Positions 17,959 through 26,287 are shown, counted from the stretch's first letter. The stretch is DNA of 34,054 bases from Bacteroidaceae bacterium (GCA_017555825.1 JAFZFQ010000065.1:1-34054), one strand, 5' to 3'. Notes: generated by a model from the letters alone, not told the origin. Made by a program: numbers and translations.

Positions 17959-18855
17959 TTACTCTTTCGCCTTGCTGCGACTCACCACCATCACGCCGGT
18001 AAAAACGGCTATGGCTGCCAATACCTTTTGCCAGCCAAGGGTGTCCATGCCCAAATAGATACTAATTCCGGTAGCTATAATGGGCTGAACATAAGAGTAC
18101 ATACTCACCAACGTGGGACGAATGCGTTTCTGTCCCACCGGAATAAGGAAATAGGTGATAAACGTAGAGCAGAGAATAAGAAATAACAACTCAGCCACAA
18201 TATTGCTCGGCAAGGCATCGTAGTGCAAGGAGGTGAGTTCGCCAAACGACAATGGCAACGACATGAGTGTAGAATATAGAAATATCCACTTCATAAATGT
18301 TACCACCGAATAACGCCCAATAACGGGCTTGAAGATACCCAAGTAGAGTGAAAAGCATATACAATTGAGTATCATAAGTAATAGACCCATTGTGGTGGTG
18401 TGCGTAGTACCACCCGCCGAAACACTGTTGAGCAAAAGAAATACAACACCTGCAAAACTTAGCACAACACCGCCCGCCTTCTGCCATGTGATAGGCTCAC
18501 GCAACACTATAGCTGCTATAATCATCGTATAGATAGGCGACATAGCACTCGTTATAGAGCAATCGAGGGGAGTAATGGAGGGGATAGCCATGAGAAATGT
18601 GAGCTGTGTGAGCAGAAAACCCAACACAGATGCAAGCAATATCTGTGGATGATCGCGCCATGCAACCTTCTCTTGCGGCATAAAGAGTGAGATAATCCAA
18701 AAGAGCAGTCCCGCACCTACCGAGCGCAACGTAAACAATGCAATCGGCGATATCAACCGGCTGCTTGTAAGATCCTTGCACACAATAATATTAACGCCAA
18801 AGATGGCATACGCCACCAAGCATGCCACATGGCCTATTGCATTACTTACTTTCAT
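17959..18855 (-). CDS. EamA/DMT-family transporter
   Basis: Inner-membrane permease of the drug/metabolite transporter superfamily. The 298 residues carry about ten hydrophobic helices arranged as two EamA repeats (about 10-140 and 150-290). The first repeat has the family-typical segment ITPLDCSITSAMSPIYTMIIAAIVLREP, and the second ends in SMYSYVQPIIATGISIYLGMD. Substrates in this family include amino acids, nucleosides and drugs; none can be assigned here. The gene begins 12 nt after the Pmp3-like gene on the same strand, and probably shares its promoter. Its stop codon abuts that of the GH18 gene on the other strand, leaving no room for a terminator. Confidence 0.88.
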   Translation of the reverse strand: MKVSNAIGHVACLVAYAIFGVNIIVCKDLTSSRLISPIALFTLRSVGAGLLFWIISLFMPQEKVAWRDHPQILLASVLGFLLTQLTFLMAIPSITPLDCSITSAMSPIYTMIIAAIVLREPITWQKAGGVVLSFAGVVFLLLNSVSAGGTTHTTTMGLLLMILNCICFSLYLGIFKPVIGRYSVVTFMKWIFLYSTLMSLPLSFGELTSLHYDALPSNIVAELLFLILCSTFITYFLIPVGQKRIRPTLVSMYSYVQPIIATGISIYLGMDTLGWQKVLAAIAVFTGVMVVSRSKAKE

Positions 18856-18867
18856 CTTTGTTACGCA

Positions 18868-19044
18868 TTAAATGGTATCTTCGGGTATATCGCCCGCTTG
18901 AATAATGAACGAGGCCACAACACCGGGTATCCATCCCAACAACGTGAGGAGCAATACGAGAAGTATATTCTTCATACCATAGCCAACAACCATCAATGGC
19001 GGGCACAAAAGAGTTATTAATATCACTTTGAGGCGTGTCATCAT
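18868..19044 (-). CDS. Pmp3/YqaE-family small membrane protein
   Basis: 58-residue hydrophobic protein with two transmembrane helices. It carries the family signature LLCPPLMVV near the N-terminus and LLTLLGWIPGVV in the second helix, as in YqaE/Pmp3 proteins linked to stress and membrane potential. A longer reading frame extends to 19113, but a -7 box (CAAAGGTA on the plus strand) at 19062-19069 lies inside that extension. The two adjacent ATGs at 19044 and 19041 fit the family N-terminus. EamA follows after 12 nt. Confidence 0.85.
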   Translation of the reverse strand: MMTRLKVILITLLCPPLMVVGYGMKNILLVLLLTLLGWIPGVVASFIIQAGDIPEDTI

Positions 19045-19061
19045 TTCAACATTTGGTATCG

Positions 19062-19069
19062 CAAAGGTA
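19062..19069 (-). promoter_or_regulatory. Promoter -7 element of the Pmp3/EamA unit
   Basis: Reads TACCTTTG on the minus strand, an exact TAnnTTTG match, 17 nt upstream of the ATG at 19044. This decides the start of the small gene. Confidence 0.65.
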
Positions 19070-19174
19070 ATGCAAAGAGGCGAATAAAGATGTGGGGGTG
19101 CGATAAAAAGCATTTTTTGCTTCGTAAATATGATTTATATCAACTCCCCCTGTCGCAACACCAAAATTTATTGC

Positions 19175-19182
19175 TACATTTG
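19175..19182 (+). promoter_or_regulatory. Promoter -7 element of the hemolysin-III-like gene
   Basis: TACATTTG matches TAnnTTTG and lies 29 nt before the ATG at 19212. It is divergent from the Pmp3 promoter about 105 nt away. Confidence 0.62.
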
Positions 19183-19211
19183 TCATACACACATCCCCCA
19201 AGACCATTGCT

Positions 19212-19898
19212 ATGGAGAAAAACATTTTGAATGAGCTAAGAGCCAAATATACCCCCGGCGAAGAAGTTGCCAACTACACCACACACATAATAGGAGGTGT
19301 TCTCAGTATAATTGTGTGTTGTATATTCCTTTGCAAAGGCTACACCTACGGCTCGGCACTTGCCATTATGAGCCTATGGCTATATATGTTTGGTCTTGTA
19401 TTCTCTTATGCCACGTCTTCAATCTACCATGCCTTGCCTGCCACGCAGACTCGCAGCAAGGCTCTTATGCGCAAACTCGACCATACAGCAATCTATTGGC
19501 ACATAGCCGGTTGTTACTCGCCCGTAACACTCATAGCACTACTCGAAGGTGGTGCAACGATATGGGCATGGAGCATATTTGCCTTTGTGTGGCTCTGTGC
19601 TTTGGTAGGTACAGGTATCAGTTTTCGCAAGATGAGTGCCCATAGCTATATCGAAACCGCTTGCTATGTACTCATGGGACTCACCATTATGGTAGCATTC
19701 AAGCCCTTCTACGAATGCGTAGGATGGGGTGTTGTAGGATGGGTAATAGCCGAAGGCGTATGCTACATATCGGGAGCTGTACTTTACAGCATACACAAAG
19801 TACGCTATATGCACACCGTGTTTCACATTTTCATCATCCTTGGCGACATCTTCCACATGGTAGCCGTATGGAAAATTTTAGACATTTTCCTTTCATAA
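19212..19898 (+). CDS. Hemolysin III/PAQR-family membrane protein
   Basis: 228-residue inner-membrane protein with seven predicted helices. It shows the PAQR histidine and acidic pattern: SIYHAL and LDHTAIYWHIAGCYSP in the central part, and HTVFHIFIILGDIFHM at the C-terminus. Eukaryotic PAQRs are adiponectin/progestin receptors with ceramidase activity; bacterial members such as TrhA affect membrane fluidity, and 'hemolysin' is a historical name. No toxin role can be inferred. The length is typical, and no other gene shares its operon as far as can be seen. Confidence 0.92.
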   Translation: MEKNILNELRAKYTPGEEVANYTTHIIGGVLSIIVCCIFLCKGYTYGSALAIMSLWLYMFGLVFSYATSSIYHALPATQTRSKALMRKLDHTAIYWHIAGCYSPVTLIALLEGGATIWAWSIFAFVWLCALVGTGISFRKMSAHSYIETACYVLMGLTIMVAFKPFYECVGWGVVGWVIAEGVCYISGAVLYSIHKVRYMHTVFHIFIILGDIFHMVAVWKILDIFLS

Positions 19899-19994
19899 TG
19901 GCATCTTTGTCGCAAAACAGACATTACACAGCCCAATATTCTATAAATTATAATAATTTTTGCACATCATTCTTGTTTTTTCGAGAAACATCAA

Positions 19995-20002
19995 TACATT
20001 TG
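19995..20002 (+). promoter_or_regulatory. Promoter -7 element of the DUF4492-cydAB operon
   Basis: TACATTTG matches TAnnTTTG and lies 18 nt before the ATG at 20020. CTTG at 19972-19975 could act as a weak -33 element. The box sits inside any longer frame for the first gene and so supports the start at 20020. Confidence 0.66.
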
Positions 20003-20019
20003 CAAAAATTATTATTACA

Positions 20020-20238
20020 ATGAAAAACAAAAGCACCTTAAAATCTATATGGAACTTCTATGTAGAAGGTTTCCGAAACATGACATGGGGTCGCCCTCTT
20101 TGGGGACTTATCTTCCTTAAAATCATCATCCTATTCTTCGTACTACGATTATTTTTCTTCCAACCCACCCTTGCCGGCAAGAGTGAGTCGGAAAAGATTG
20201 ATATTGTAGGTACTGAACTCACACTACCCAAGAAATAG
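20020..20238 (+). CDS. DUF4492 small membrane protein, cytochrome bd operon
   Basis: 72-residue protein with one transmembrane helix (about residues 27-47, WGLIFLKIIILFFVLRLFFF) flanked by a basic N-terminal amphipathic region (STLKSIWNFYVEGFRNMTWGRPLWG). DUF4492 genes are known to stand before cydAB in Bacteroidetes. Nothing is experimentally established to my knowledge. Size, topology and position invite comparison with CydX, the small subunit of E. coli cytochrome bd, but sequence similarity to CydX is not evident. cydA begins 29 nt after the stop. A reading frame reaching upstream to 19960 is rejected because the promoter falls within it. Confidence 0.88.
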   Translation: MKNKSTLKSIWNFYVEGFRNMTWGRPLWGLIFLKIIILFFVLRLFFFQPTLAGKSESEKIDIVGTELTLPKK

Positions 20239-20267
20239 ACAAATAACAATAAAATTCTGATATCATA

Positions 20268-21755
20268 ATGGAAACAGCTCTACTTGACTGGTCAAGGGCG
20301 CAATTTGCCCTCACAGCCGGTTATCACTGGATTTTTGTTCCGCTCACGCTGGGACTTGCCGTGATAATGGCTACTATGGAAACTATTTATGTGATAAAAA
20401 AAGATGAGTTTTGGAAGCAAACTGCCAAGTTCTGGATGAAACTCTTCGGCATTAACTTTGCCGTAGGTATTGCAACCGGCATCATACTTGAGTTTGAGTT
20501 TGGCACAAACTGGAGTAACTACTCGTGGTTTGTAGGCGACATCTTCGGTGCACCACTTGCCATTGAGGGTATCTTTGCATTCTTTATGGAAGCAACATTC
20601 TTCGCAGTGATGTTCTTCGGTTGGGACAAGGTAGGCAAAAAGGCTCACTTGGCAGCCACATGGCTCACCGGTATAGGCGCTGCCATATCGGCAGTGTGGA
20701 TTTTGGTTGCCAACTCGTGGATGCAACACCCCGTAGGCATGGAGTTTAATCCCGACACCGTACGCCATGAGATGGTTGATTTCTGGGCATTGGTACTCAA
20801 TCCCGTAGCGGTGTCGAAGTTTTTCCACTCGGTATTCAGTGGCTGGATGACAGGCTCTATCTTTGTGATAGGCATCAGTTGCTGGTACTTACTCAAAAAA
20901 CGCGAAACACGATTTGCCCTTGCCAGCATACGCGTTGCAGCTATAGTGGGTATTATAGGTACTGTTGCGGTGATGTTTAGCGGTGATAAATCGGGCATAC
21001 ATGTAGCAGAGTACCAGCCTATGAAGTTGGCTGCTGCCGAGGGCCTTGAAAATGGTGGTACTCGCGCACCCTTCTCAATTGTACCCGGAGTAGAAGTTCC
21101 CGGAGTGCTTTCGGTATTGGCTACACACGACATCGATGGCTACGTACCGGGCATTAACGACTTACTCCATGGCTATACTGCCCCCGACGGCACAGTTCAC
21201 CTCTCGGCCGAGGGAAAAATAGAACGTGGCAAAACAGCTCTACAAGCCTTTGGCGAATATCGCAACCTGCGTGAGAGTGACCCCACAGCAGCCGCTGAAG
21301 CTCGCAAAGTGCTTGAAGAGAATATAGACTACTTTGGCTACGGCTATATCGACTCACCCGAGGAGTTGGTTCCATCGGTTCCTATGGTATATTGGGCATT
21401 CCGCGTGATGGTAGGCTTGGGCACATTCCTACTCTTGCTCATGTTTGTCGTACTGTGGGCCGAGTGGAAAGGTCGCATCAAAAATATGAAATGGTTGCAA
21501 TGGGTGTCATTGCTATCTATACCCCTTGTATACATGGCCGGGCAAGCAGGTTGGATTGTGGCCGAGGTAGGTCGACAACCTTGGGTTATTGAGGGGTTGC
21601 TCCCCACCAAGGCGGCCGTATCGAGCGTGAGCGTGGGTGCTGTGCAAACCACATTCTTCCTCTTTGTGGCCATCTTTACCCTCTTCCTCGCCATAGAGAT
21701 ACGCATACTCATCAAGGCCATCAAAGAAGGCCCTAAAACCGAAAACGCTCAATAA
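20268..21755 (+). CDS. cydA: Cytochrome bd ubiquinol/menaquinol oxidase subunit I
   Basis: Haem-bearing inner-membrane subunit of the high-affinity terminal oxidase that reduces oxygen to water with quinol electrons. The 495 residues begin with the family signature DWSRAQFALTAGYHWIFVPLTLG. Haem ligands equivalent to E. coli His19, His186 and Met393 are His20, His187 and Met381. Lys253 and Glu258 in the Q-loop match quinol-binding Lys252/Glu257. GRQPW at 435-439 is diagnostic. In an anaerobe the enzyme permits oxygen scavenging and nanaerobic respiration. It is cotranscribed with DUF4492 and cydB. Confidence 0.98.
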   Translation: METALLDWSRAQFALTAGYHWIFVPLTLGLAVIMATMETIYVIKKDEFWKQTAKFWMKLFGINFAVGIATGIILEFEFGTNWSNYSWFVGDIFGAPLAIEGIFAFFMEATFFAVMFFGWDKVGKKAHLAATWLTGIGAAISAVWILVANSWMQHPVGMEFNPDTVRHEMVDFWALVLNPVAVSKFFHSVFSGWMTGSIFVIGISCWYLLKKRETRFALASIRVAAIVGIIGTVAVMFSGDKSGIHVAEYQPMKLAAAEGLENGGTRAPFSIVPGVEVPGVLSVLATHDIDGYVPGINDLLHGYTAPDGTVHLSAEGKIERGKTALQAFGEYRNLRESDPTAAAEARKVLEENIDYFGYGYIDSPEELVPSVPMVYWAFRVMVGLGTFLLLLMFVVLWAEWKGRIKNMKWLQWVSLLSIPLVYMAGQAGWIVAEVGRQPWVIEGLLPTKAAVSSVSVGAVQTTFFLFVAIFTLFLAIEIRILIKAIKEGPKTENAQ

Positions 21756-21760
21756 GGAGG
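21754..21760 (+). promoter_or_regulatory. Canonical Shine-Dalgarno of cydB
   Basis: AAGGAGG overlaps the last bases of the cydA stop codon and lies 7 nt before the cydB ATG. Such a strong SD is rare in Bacteroidetes, where most genes in this window have none. Confidence 0.8.
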
Positions 21761-21767
21761 TACAACT

Positions 21768-22910
21768 ATGATTACATACGCTTTTTTACAACAATATTGG
21801 TGGTTTTTGATAGCCCTATTGGGTGGTCTATTGGTATTCTTGCTCTTTGTACAAGGTGGTAATGCCCTGATATTCTTGGCGGGTAAAACCGAAGACGAGC
21901 GACAACTCATCATCAACTCTACAGGTCGTAAGTGGGAGCTTACGTTCACAACGTTGGTTACATTCGGCGGTGCATTTTTCGCCTCATTTCCGCTATTCTA
22001 CAGTACCAGCTTTGGTGGTGCTTATTGGGTGTGGATACTTATTCTCATCACCTTCGTATTGCAAGCCGTTTCGTACGAGTTTCAAGGAAAGGCCGGCAAC
22101 ATCTTGGATAAGACAGCCTTCCGCATCTTTCTTACGCTCAACGGTTGCTTAGCTCCGCTTTTGATTGGTACAGCAGTGGGTACATTCTTCACAGGATCGC
22201 AGTTTGTGGTAGACAAAAATGCTGTTGGCAATATAGGAGCTCCCGTCATCAGCCGTTGGTGTAATGACTGGCGCGGACTCGAAGCCGTAGCCAACCCCTT
22301 CAATGTAGAGTTTGGTCTCATGGTTATGTTCTTGGCAGTGTGCCTTGGTGCGTTGTATATGATAAACAACATCAAGCACAACAACCTTGCCAAGCAACTG
22401 CGGCGCAGCCTCTTGATATGCTTTGCATGCTTCCTCGTTATGTTCCTTGTCGTTGTGGCACAACTTGTAACAATGGATGGCTTTGCCGTAGATGACACAG
22501 GCGTAGTGTCGATGCAACAAGGCAAGTACCTTACCAACCTACTTGCCATGCCGGTCGTATTGGGTATGCTTCTTGTAGGCGCAGTATTGCTCGTGGCAGG
22601 AGTCGTGCTCACACTGCTCAAGAAGGAATTCAACCGAGGTATATGGCTTGCTGCACCTGGCACAATAATGGCCGTAATGGCACTATTTATGATAGCCGGC
22701 TATAATGACACTGCCTACTACCCCTCTACCGCCGACTTGCAAAGCTCGCTCACACTGAGTAACAGTTGCTCAAGCGAATTTACCCTGCGCACTATGGCAA
22801 CCGTATCACTCATCATCCCCTTTGTGGTAGCCTATATCGCCTACTTTTGGCGCAAGATGGACAAGAAATCGCTCACTACCAAAGAACTCGAAACAGGCGA
22901 TAAGTATTAA
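21768..22910 (+). CDS. cydB: Cytochrome bd ubiquinol/menaquinol oxidase subunit II
   Basis: Second core subunit of cytochrome bd, an inner-membrane protein of 380 residues with about eight or nine helices. Family features are the N-terminal LQQYWWFLIALLGGLLVFLLFVQGG, KTEDERQLIINSTGRKWELTFTTLVTFGGAFFASFP, and the C-terminal NDTAYYPSTADLQSSLTLSNSCSSEFTLRTM. It starts 12 nt after the cydA stop, with a strong SD, and is followed by a hairpin. The heavy proportion of hydrophobic residues and the gene order make the call secure. Confidence 0.98.
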   Translation: MITYAFLQQYWWFLIALLGGLLVFLLFVQGGNALIFLAGKTEDERQLIINSTGRKWELTFTTLVTFGGAFFASFPLFYSTSFGGAYWVWILILITFVLQAVSYEFQGKAGNILDKTAFRIFLTLNGCLAPLLIGTAVGTFFTGSQFVVDKNAVGNIGAPVISRWCNDWRGLEAVANPFNVEFGLMVMFLAVCLGALYMINNIKHNNLAKQLRRSLLICFACFLVMFLVVVAQLVTMDGFAVDDTGVVSMQQGKYLTNLLAMPVVLGMLLVGAVLLVAGVVLTLLKKEFNRGIWLAAPGTIMAVMALFMIAGYNDTAYYPSTADLQSSLTLSNSCSSEFTLRTMATVSLIIPFVVAYIAYFWRKMDKKSLTTKELETGDKY

Positions 22911-22934
22911 GTAACAAAACAAATACCCACCACA

Positions 22935-22972
22935 ATGCCCCATAGAACCGTGTTGCTCTATGGGGTATTTTA
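22935..22972 (+). terminator. Rho-independent terminator of cydAB
   Basis: ATGCCCCATAG (22935-22945) pairs with CTATGGGGTAT (22958-22968) with one G-U pair and is followed by TTTTA. It lies 24 nt after the cydB stop. Confidence 0.85.
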
Positions 22973-23018
22973 CGATAGAGGCTACCAACACACTCTTGTG
23001 GTATTGAAATTATTTATA

Positions 23019-23026
23019 TAGTTTTG
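23019..23026 (+). promoter_or_regulatory. Possible promoter -7 element of the esterase gene
   Basis: TAGTTTTG fits TAnnTTTG and lies 59 nt before the ATG at 23086. The -33 element is unclear. Confidence 0.5.
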
Positions 23027-23085
23027 CGAAATCCTTTACAAGATGTATCGCGCAACCCCCAATAACACATAAAAACCTTAAAGTT

Positions 23086-24018
23086 ATGAAATTGAAAAAT
23101 ATTATTGCTATCGCATTTATTGCCATCCTTGCTGTGGGTGGCATTGTGGCATTGACTACCGACCAAGAGGCTCAAGAAATGCCAACCGCACAACAAGTAA
23201 GCACAGGCTCATTGGAGTTTTATCCCGATTTTGCATCACAACACATCACACCCCGCAACGTGGCAGTGTGGCTACCCGATGGCTACTCCGTGGGCGATAG
23301 CTGCCAAGTGATATATATGCACGATGGACAGATGCTCTTCGATGCTACTACAACCTGGAACAAGCAAGAGTGGCAGGTGGATGAAGTGCTGGGCACACTC
23401 CTTGCCGAGAATAAGGTAAAAAACACCATCGTAGTGGCAATAGACAACACCGAAGACCGCCTCAACGAATATTTCCCCTCAAAAACGCTCGACTATACAC
23501 CCGAAGATATTGCCGACTATGGTCGTATGACTCCCAAGGGCGACGAGTACCTAAAGTTTGTAGTAGAGGAGGTTAAACCCTTTATCGACGAGCACTACCG
23601 CCCCCTTACCGACTGTGCCAACACCTTTGTGTTAGGTTCAAGCATGGGCGGACTCATATCGATGTATGCCTTGTGCGAATATCCCGAGGTGTTTGGTGGC
23701 GCAGTGTGCATGTCTACACACCTATCGTTTGGACACCTACCCCTCGCCGGCGACAACCACCAATGGGCCATCGCCTTTGAGAAATACATGAGCGAGAAGC
23801 TACCCGAGGCCAACACACGCATCGTATATATGGATCGTGGCACAGTGGGCATTGACGAGCCTTATGCGCCCTATCAAATAAACACCGACAGCCTCTTCAA
23901 GGCCAAAGGTTGGGATGAGGCTCACTATGCAACCCACACCTTCGAGGGCGACGAGCACAACGAAACCTGTTGGGCAAAGCGTCTCGATATTCCCTTGACT
24001 TTTGTACTGAATAAATAA
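23086..24018 (+). CDS. Exported alpha/beta-hydrolase, esterase D/enterochelin-esterase-like
   Basis: 310-residue hydrolase with an N-terminal membrane or signal segment (residues 4-23, AIAFIAILAVGGIVAL). The hydrolase fold runs from about residue 45: VAVWLPDGY, then the oxyanion-region IYMHDGQMLFD. The nucleophile elbow is GSSMGG with Ser186, and the catalytic His291 is in GDEHNETCW. The acid is probably the Asp in YMDRGTVGIDEP. This arrangement matches the family that includes IroE/Fes-like and acetyl-xylan-esterase-like enzymes. The substrate is unknown; Bacteroidetes members often deacylate glycans or siderophore esters. It stands alone and is followed by a strong terminator. Confidence 0.86.
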   Translation: MKLKNIIAIAFIAILAVGGIVALTTDQEAQEMPTAQQVSTGSLEFYPDFASQHITPRNVAVWLPDGYSVGDSCQVIYMHDGQMLFDATTTWNKQEWQVDEVLGTLLAENKVKNTIVVAIDNTEDRLNEYFPSKTLDYTPEDIADYGRMTPKGDEYLKFVVEEVKPFIDEHYRPLTDCANTFVLGSSMGGLISMYALCEYPEVFGGAVCMSTHLSFGHLPLAGDNHQWAIAFEKYMSEKLPEANTRIVYMDRGTVGIDEPYAPYQINTDSLFKAKGWDEAHYATHTFEGDEHNETCWAKRLDIPLTFVLNK

Positions 24019-24045
24019 ATCTCATCGCACACACACGAGGAGTAT

Positions 24046-24088
24046 AAAACACAAATAGGCTGTGTATGCACAGCCTATTTGTGTTTTT
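24046..24088. terminator. Bidirectional rho-independent terminator
   Basis: A perfect stem of about 19 bp (24046-24064 with 24069-24087) around a TATG loop ends in a T-run on the plus strand and an A-rich left flank that gives Ts on the minus strand. It separates the convergent esterase and NCS2 permease genes. Confidence 0.95.
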
Positions 24089-24103
24089 ATAGGTAACTAT
24101 TTA

Positions 24104-25396
24104 TTATATAAAGATATACTTGAGTATAAAGAGCACAGCAAGGATGTACATCGTAGGGGTAATTTTCTTGAAGTTACCACAAACGATATTCATCAACACA
24201 TAGGTAATCATACCGAGAAGAATACCGTTTGAGATTGAGTAGGTCAAGGGCATCATAATGATACATACGAATGCGGGTATTGACTCGGAGAAATCATTGA
24301 ACGGTATCTTGGTGATAGGCTCAAGCATCAAGAGACCCACAAGGAAGAGTGCGGGTGCTGTGGCTGCTGCGGGGATAGAGAGGAACAAGGGCGAGAAGAA
24401 CAACGATATAGCAAAACATACGGCTACTACCATTGCTGTGAGACCCGAGCGACCTCCTTGTGCCACACCGGCAGCACTCTCTACATAGGTAGTGGTGGTA
24501 GATGTACCGAGTATTGCACCGGCAGTGGTAGCAATAGAGTCGGCCATAAAGGCTTGGTTGAGGCGTTTGATATTGCCTTTCTCATCGACCATATTGGCCT
24601 TTGTACACACACCCACAAGTGTACCCACAGTATCGAACATATCGATAAAGAGGAAGGTAAACACTACCACAAGCATATCGAGTGTAAAGATCTTGTCGAA
24701 TTCAAATTGGCAGAAGATGGGAGCTATCGACTCGGGTTGTGAAAGGATACCCTTAAACTCGGTTACACCCATAAAGATACCGATAACCATCGTTGCCAAC
24801 ACACCTATAAGTATAGCACCGGGCACATTGCGTGCATAGAGGAAGCCTGTGAGGATGATACCAATAATAGCCAGCAAAGCCGAGCCGGAAGTGATGTCGC
24901 CCAAAGCCACAAGTGTAGCATCGTCGTTTACCACTACACCGGCACTATTCAAGCCTATGAATGCAATGAACAGACCGATACCTGCGCCAATGGCATTGCG
25001 CAGACTCAAAGGTATAGCATTGACAATAGCCTCGCGCACATTGGTGAGCGTGAGCACTATAAATATAAGACCCTCAATGAGCACCGCTGTAAGGGCAAAT
25101 TGCCAAGTGTAGCCCATACCCATACACACACTGAACACGAAGAAGGCATTGAGACCCATGCCGGGAGCCAAACCAAAGGGTAATTTACCGATAAACGCCA
25201 TAGCCACACAACCTACGATGGCGGCCAACGCAGTAGTAGTAAACACCGCACCTTGAGGCATACCATCGAGCAAACCAAACATAGAGGGGTTTACGGCGAG
25301 GATATACGACATGGTGAGAAAGGTCGTAATACCGGCAACTATCTCTTTCTTGACAGTACTTTCTGCCGGATCAAATCCGAAAAGTTTTTTAAGCAT
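24104..25396 (-). CDS. AzgA-type NCS2 purine nucleobase permease
   Basis: 430-residue inner-membrane proton symporter of the nucleobase-cation symporter-2 superfamily, AzgA subgroup (adenine, guanine, hypoxanthine). Recognised from the N-terminal KKEIVAGITTFLTMSYILAVNPSMF, the GLAPGMGLNAFF motif, the later SIATTAGAILGTSTTTTYVESAAGVAQGGR block that lines the substrate site, and about 12-14 helices. No purine riboswitch is seen upstream; the gene lies 29 nt after a DUF5020 gene and shares its promoter. Together they suggest a two-membrane uptake route for nucleobases or nucleosides. The exact base is not determined by the sequence. Confidence 0.93.
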   Translation of the reverse strand: MLKKLFGFDPAESTVKKEIVAGITTFLTMSYILAVNPSMFGLLDGMPQGAVFTTTALAAIVGCVAMAFIGKLPFGLAPGMGLNAFFVFSVCMGMGYTWQFALTAVLIEGLIFIVLTLTNVREAIVNAIPLSLRNAIGAGIGLFIAFIGLNSAGVVVNDDATLVALGDITSGSALLAIIGIILTGFLYARNVPGAILIGVLATMVIGIFMGVTEFKGILSQPESIAPIFCQFEFDKIFTLDMLVVVFTFLFIDMFDTVGTLVGVCTKANMVDEKGNIKRLNQAFMADSIATTAGAILGTSTTTTYVESAAGVAQGGRSGLTAMVVAVCFAISLFFSPLFLSIPAAATAPALFLVGLLMLEPITKIPFNDFSESIPAFVCIIMMPLTYSISNGILLGMITYVLMNIVCGNFKKITPTMYILAVLFILKYIFI

Positions 25397-25425
25397 TGTT
25401 ATTTGTGATTTAAGATTTTAAGCTA

Positions 25426-26133
25426 TTAGAAAGTCCATTTGGCAGCAGCCGTGGGCATGGCATAGAAGCCCTTGTCTACAAAGTTGCAAGAGAGCTCCAC
25501 CTCGGTACCGAGGCTGAGTTTGATTTTCTCCCAACCGGGTATTTTGTAGAGGTTTACCCACAATTGAGGCTCGGCAATAAAGATATACTCTGTACCTTGC
25601 CAAGGACGTGACTCGCGCCAGAAGTCGGCAAAACCGTTGAACGAAAGCCAGTGATCGAAGAAGTCGAGATTCCACACACCGGTAATCTGGAAGTTGTGCA
25701 CTTGCGATGCACCATCAAGACCCACAGTACCGGGAATAGCCTTGTACATAACCGAGAGCGACCAAGTCTTGCTCCAATCTTTTGAGTGACCCGAGTAGGT
25801 GAGACCTCCCAAGAAGGCATTGTTGAACGAGGTTTCGGTGCTGAGGCCACCATTATACTCAAGGTGAACCGAGAGCCAATCTACCTTGCTACCTTGCCAG
25901 AAGCACAATTCACGAGCTATCTCCCAATAGGCACCTACCACAGTGGGCGAATAGTCCATATCGACAAAAAGGAATGTGCTACCACCGCCATCGGGCTTAA
26001 ACATCTCTACAGTAGTTGTAACCATTTCTCGACCAAAGTCGTAGTGTACTTGCACATTTTGAGCAGCTACATTCGATGACACGAGCATGAGCATAGCAAC
26101 CAACAAAGCATAAATAGATTTTATTCTCTTCAT
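25426..26133 (-). CDS. DUF5020 family outer-membrane barrel, Tsx-like
   Basis: 235-residue exported protein with a signal peptide (MKRIKSIYALLVAMLMLVSS, cleavage after NVAAQ). The mature part alternates aromatic and polar residues (VQVHYDFGREMVTTTVEMF, FLFVDMDYSP, WLSFNGFADFWRES, YIFIAEPQLWVNLYKI, FYAMPTAAAKWTF), the pattern of a small 12-stranded barrel ending in Phe. DUF5020 is related to the nucleoside channel Tsx as far as I recall; this is not verified here. A frame starting at TTG 26181 is possible, but the -7 box at 26160-26167 lies inside it, so ATG 26133 is preferred. It is the first gene of the operon with the permease. Confidence 0.83.
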   Translation of the reverse strand: MKRIKSIYALLVAMLMLVSSNVAAQNVQVHYDFGREMVTTTVEMFKPDGGGSTFLFVDMDYSPTVVGAYWEIARELCFWQGSKVDWLSVHLEYNGGLSTETSFNNAFLGGLTYSGHSKDWSKTWSLSVMYKAIPGTVGLDGASQVHNFQITGVWNLDFFDHWLSFNGFADFWRESRPWQGTEYIFIAEPQLWVNLYKIPGWEKIKLSLGTEVELSCNFVDKGFYAMPTAAAKWTF

Positions 26134-26159
26134 ATCAATATAAAAATTATAATTACTCA

Positions 26160-26167
26160 CAAAATTA
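26160..26167 (-). promoter_or_regulatory. Promoter -7 element of the DUF5020-permease operon
   Basis: Reads TAATTTTG on the minus strand, fitting TAnnTTTG, 26 nt upstream of the ATG at 26133. Surrounding AT-richness lowers the specificity. Confidence 0.55.
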
Positions 26168-26255
26168 AACAAATATTTCAATTTTTACCACACTCGGCCT
26201 CAAAACTTTCGCACTTCACCTACACTTCACACTTCATTGCTATTACCCCAAACAA

Positions 26256-26287
26256 CAAAGGAGCAACCCCTCGGGGCTACTCCTTTG
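26256..26287 (-). terminator. Terminator of the scaffold-GGGtGRT operon
   Basis: On the minus strand CAAAGGAGTAGCCCC pairs with GGGGTTGCTCCTTTG. G-U pairs complete the middle only in the minus-strand RNA, which shows the direction. The T-run after it is weak (TTGTTTGG). It lies 22 nt after the GGGtGRT stop. Confidence 0.8.

Noticed and set aside
18868..19113. 81-residue version of the Pmp3-like protein
   Set aside because: The extra N-terminus overlaps an exact -7 promoter box and does not fit the family; the ATG at 19044 does.
19212..19898. Reading 'hemolysin III' as a toxin
   Set aside because: The sequence has PAQR motifs and no pore-forming feature; the name is historical.
25397..25425. 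Purine riboswitch before the NCS2 permease
   Set aside because: Only 29 nt separate it from the DUF5020 gene, and the region before the operon has no purine-aptamer conserved core.
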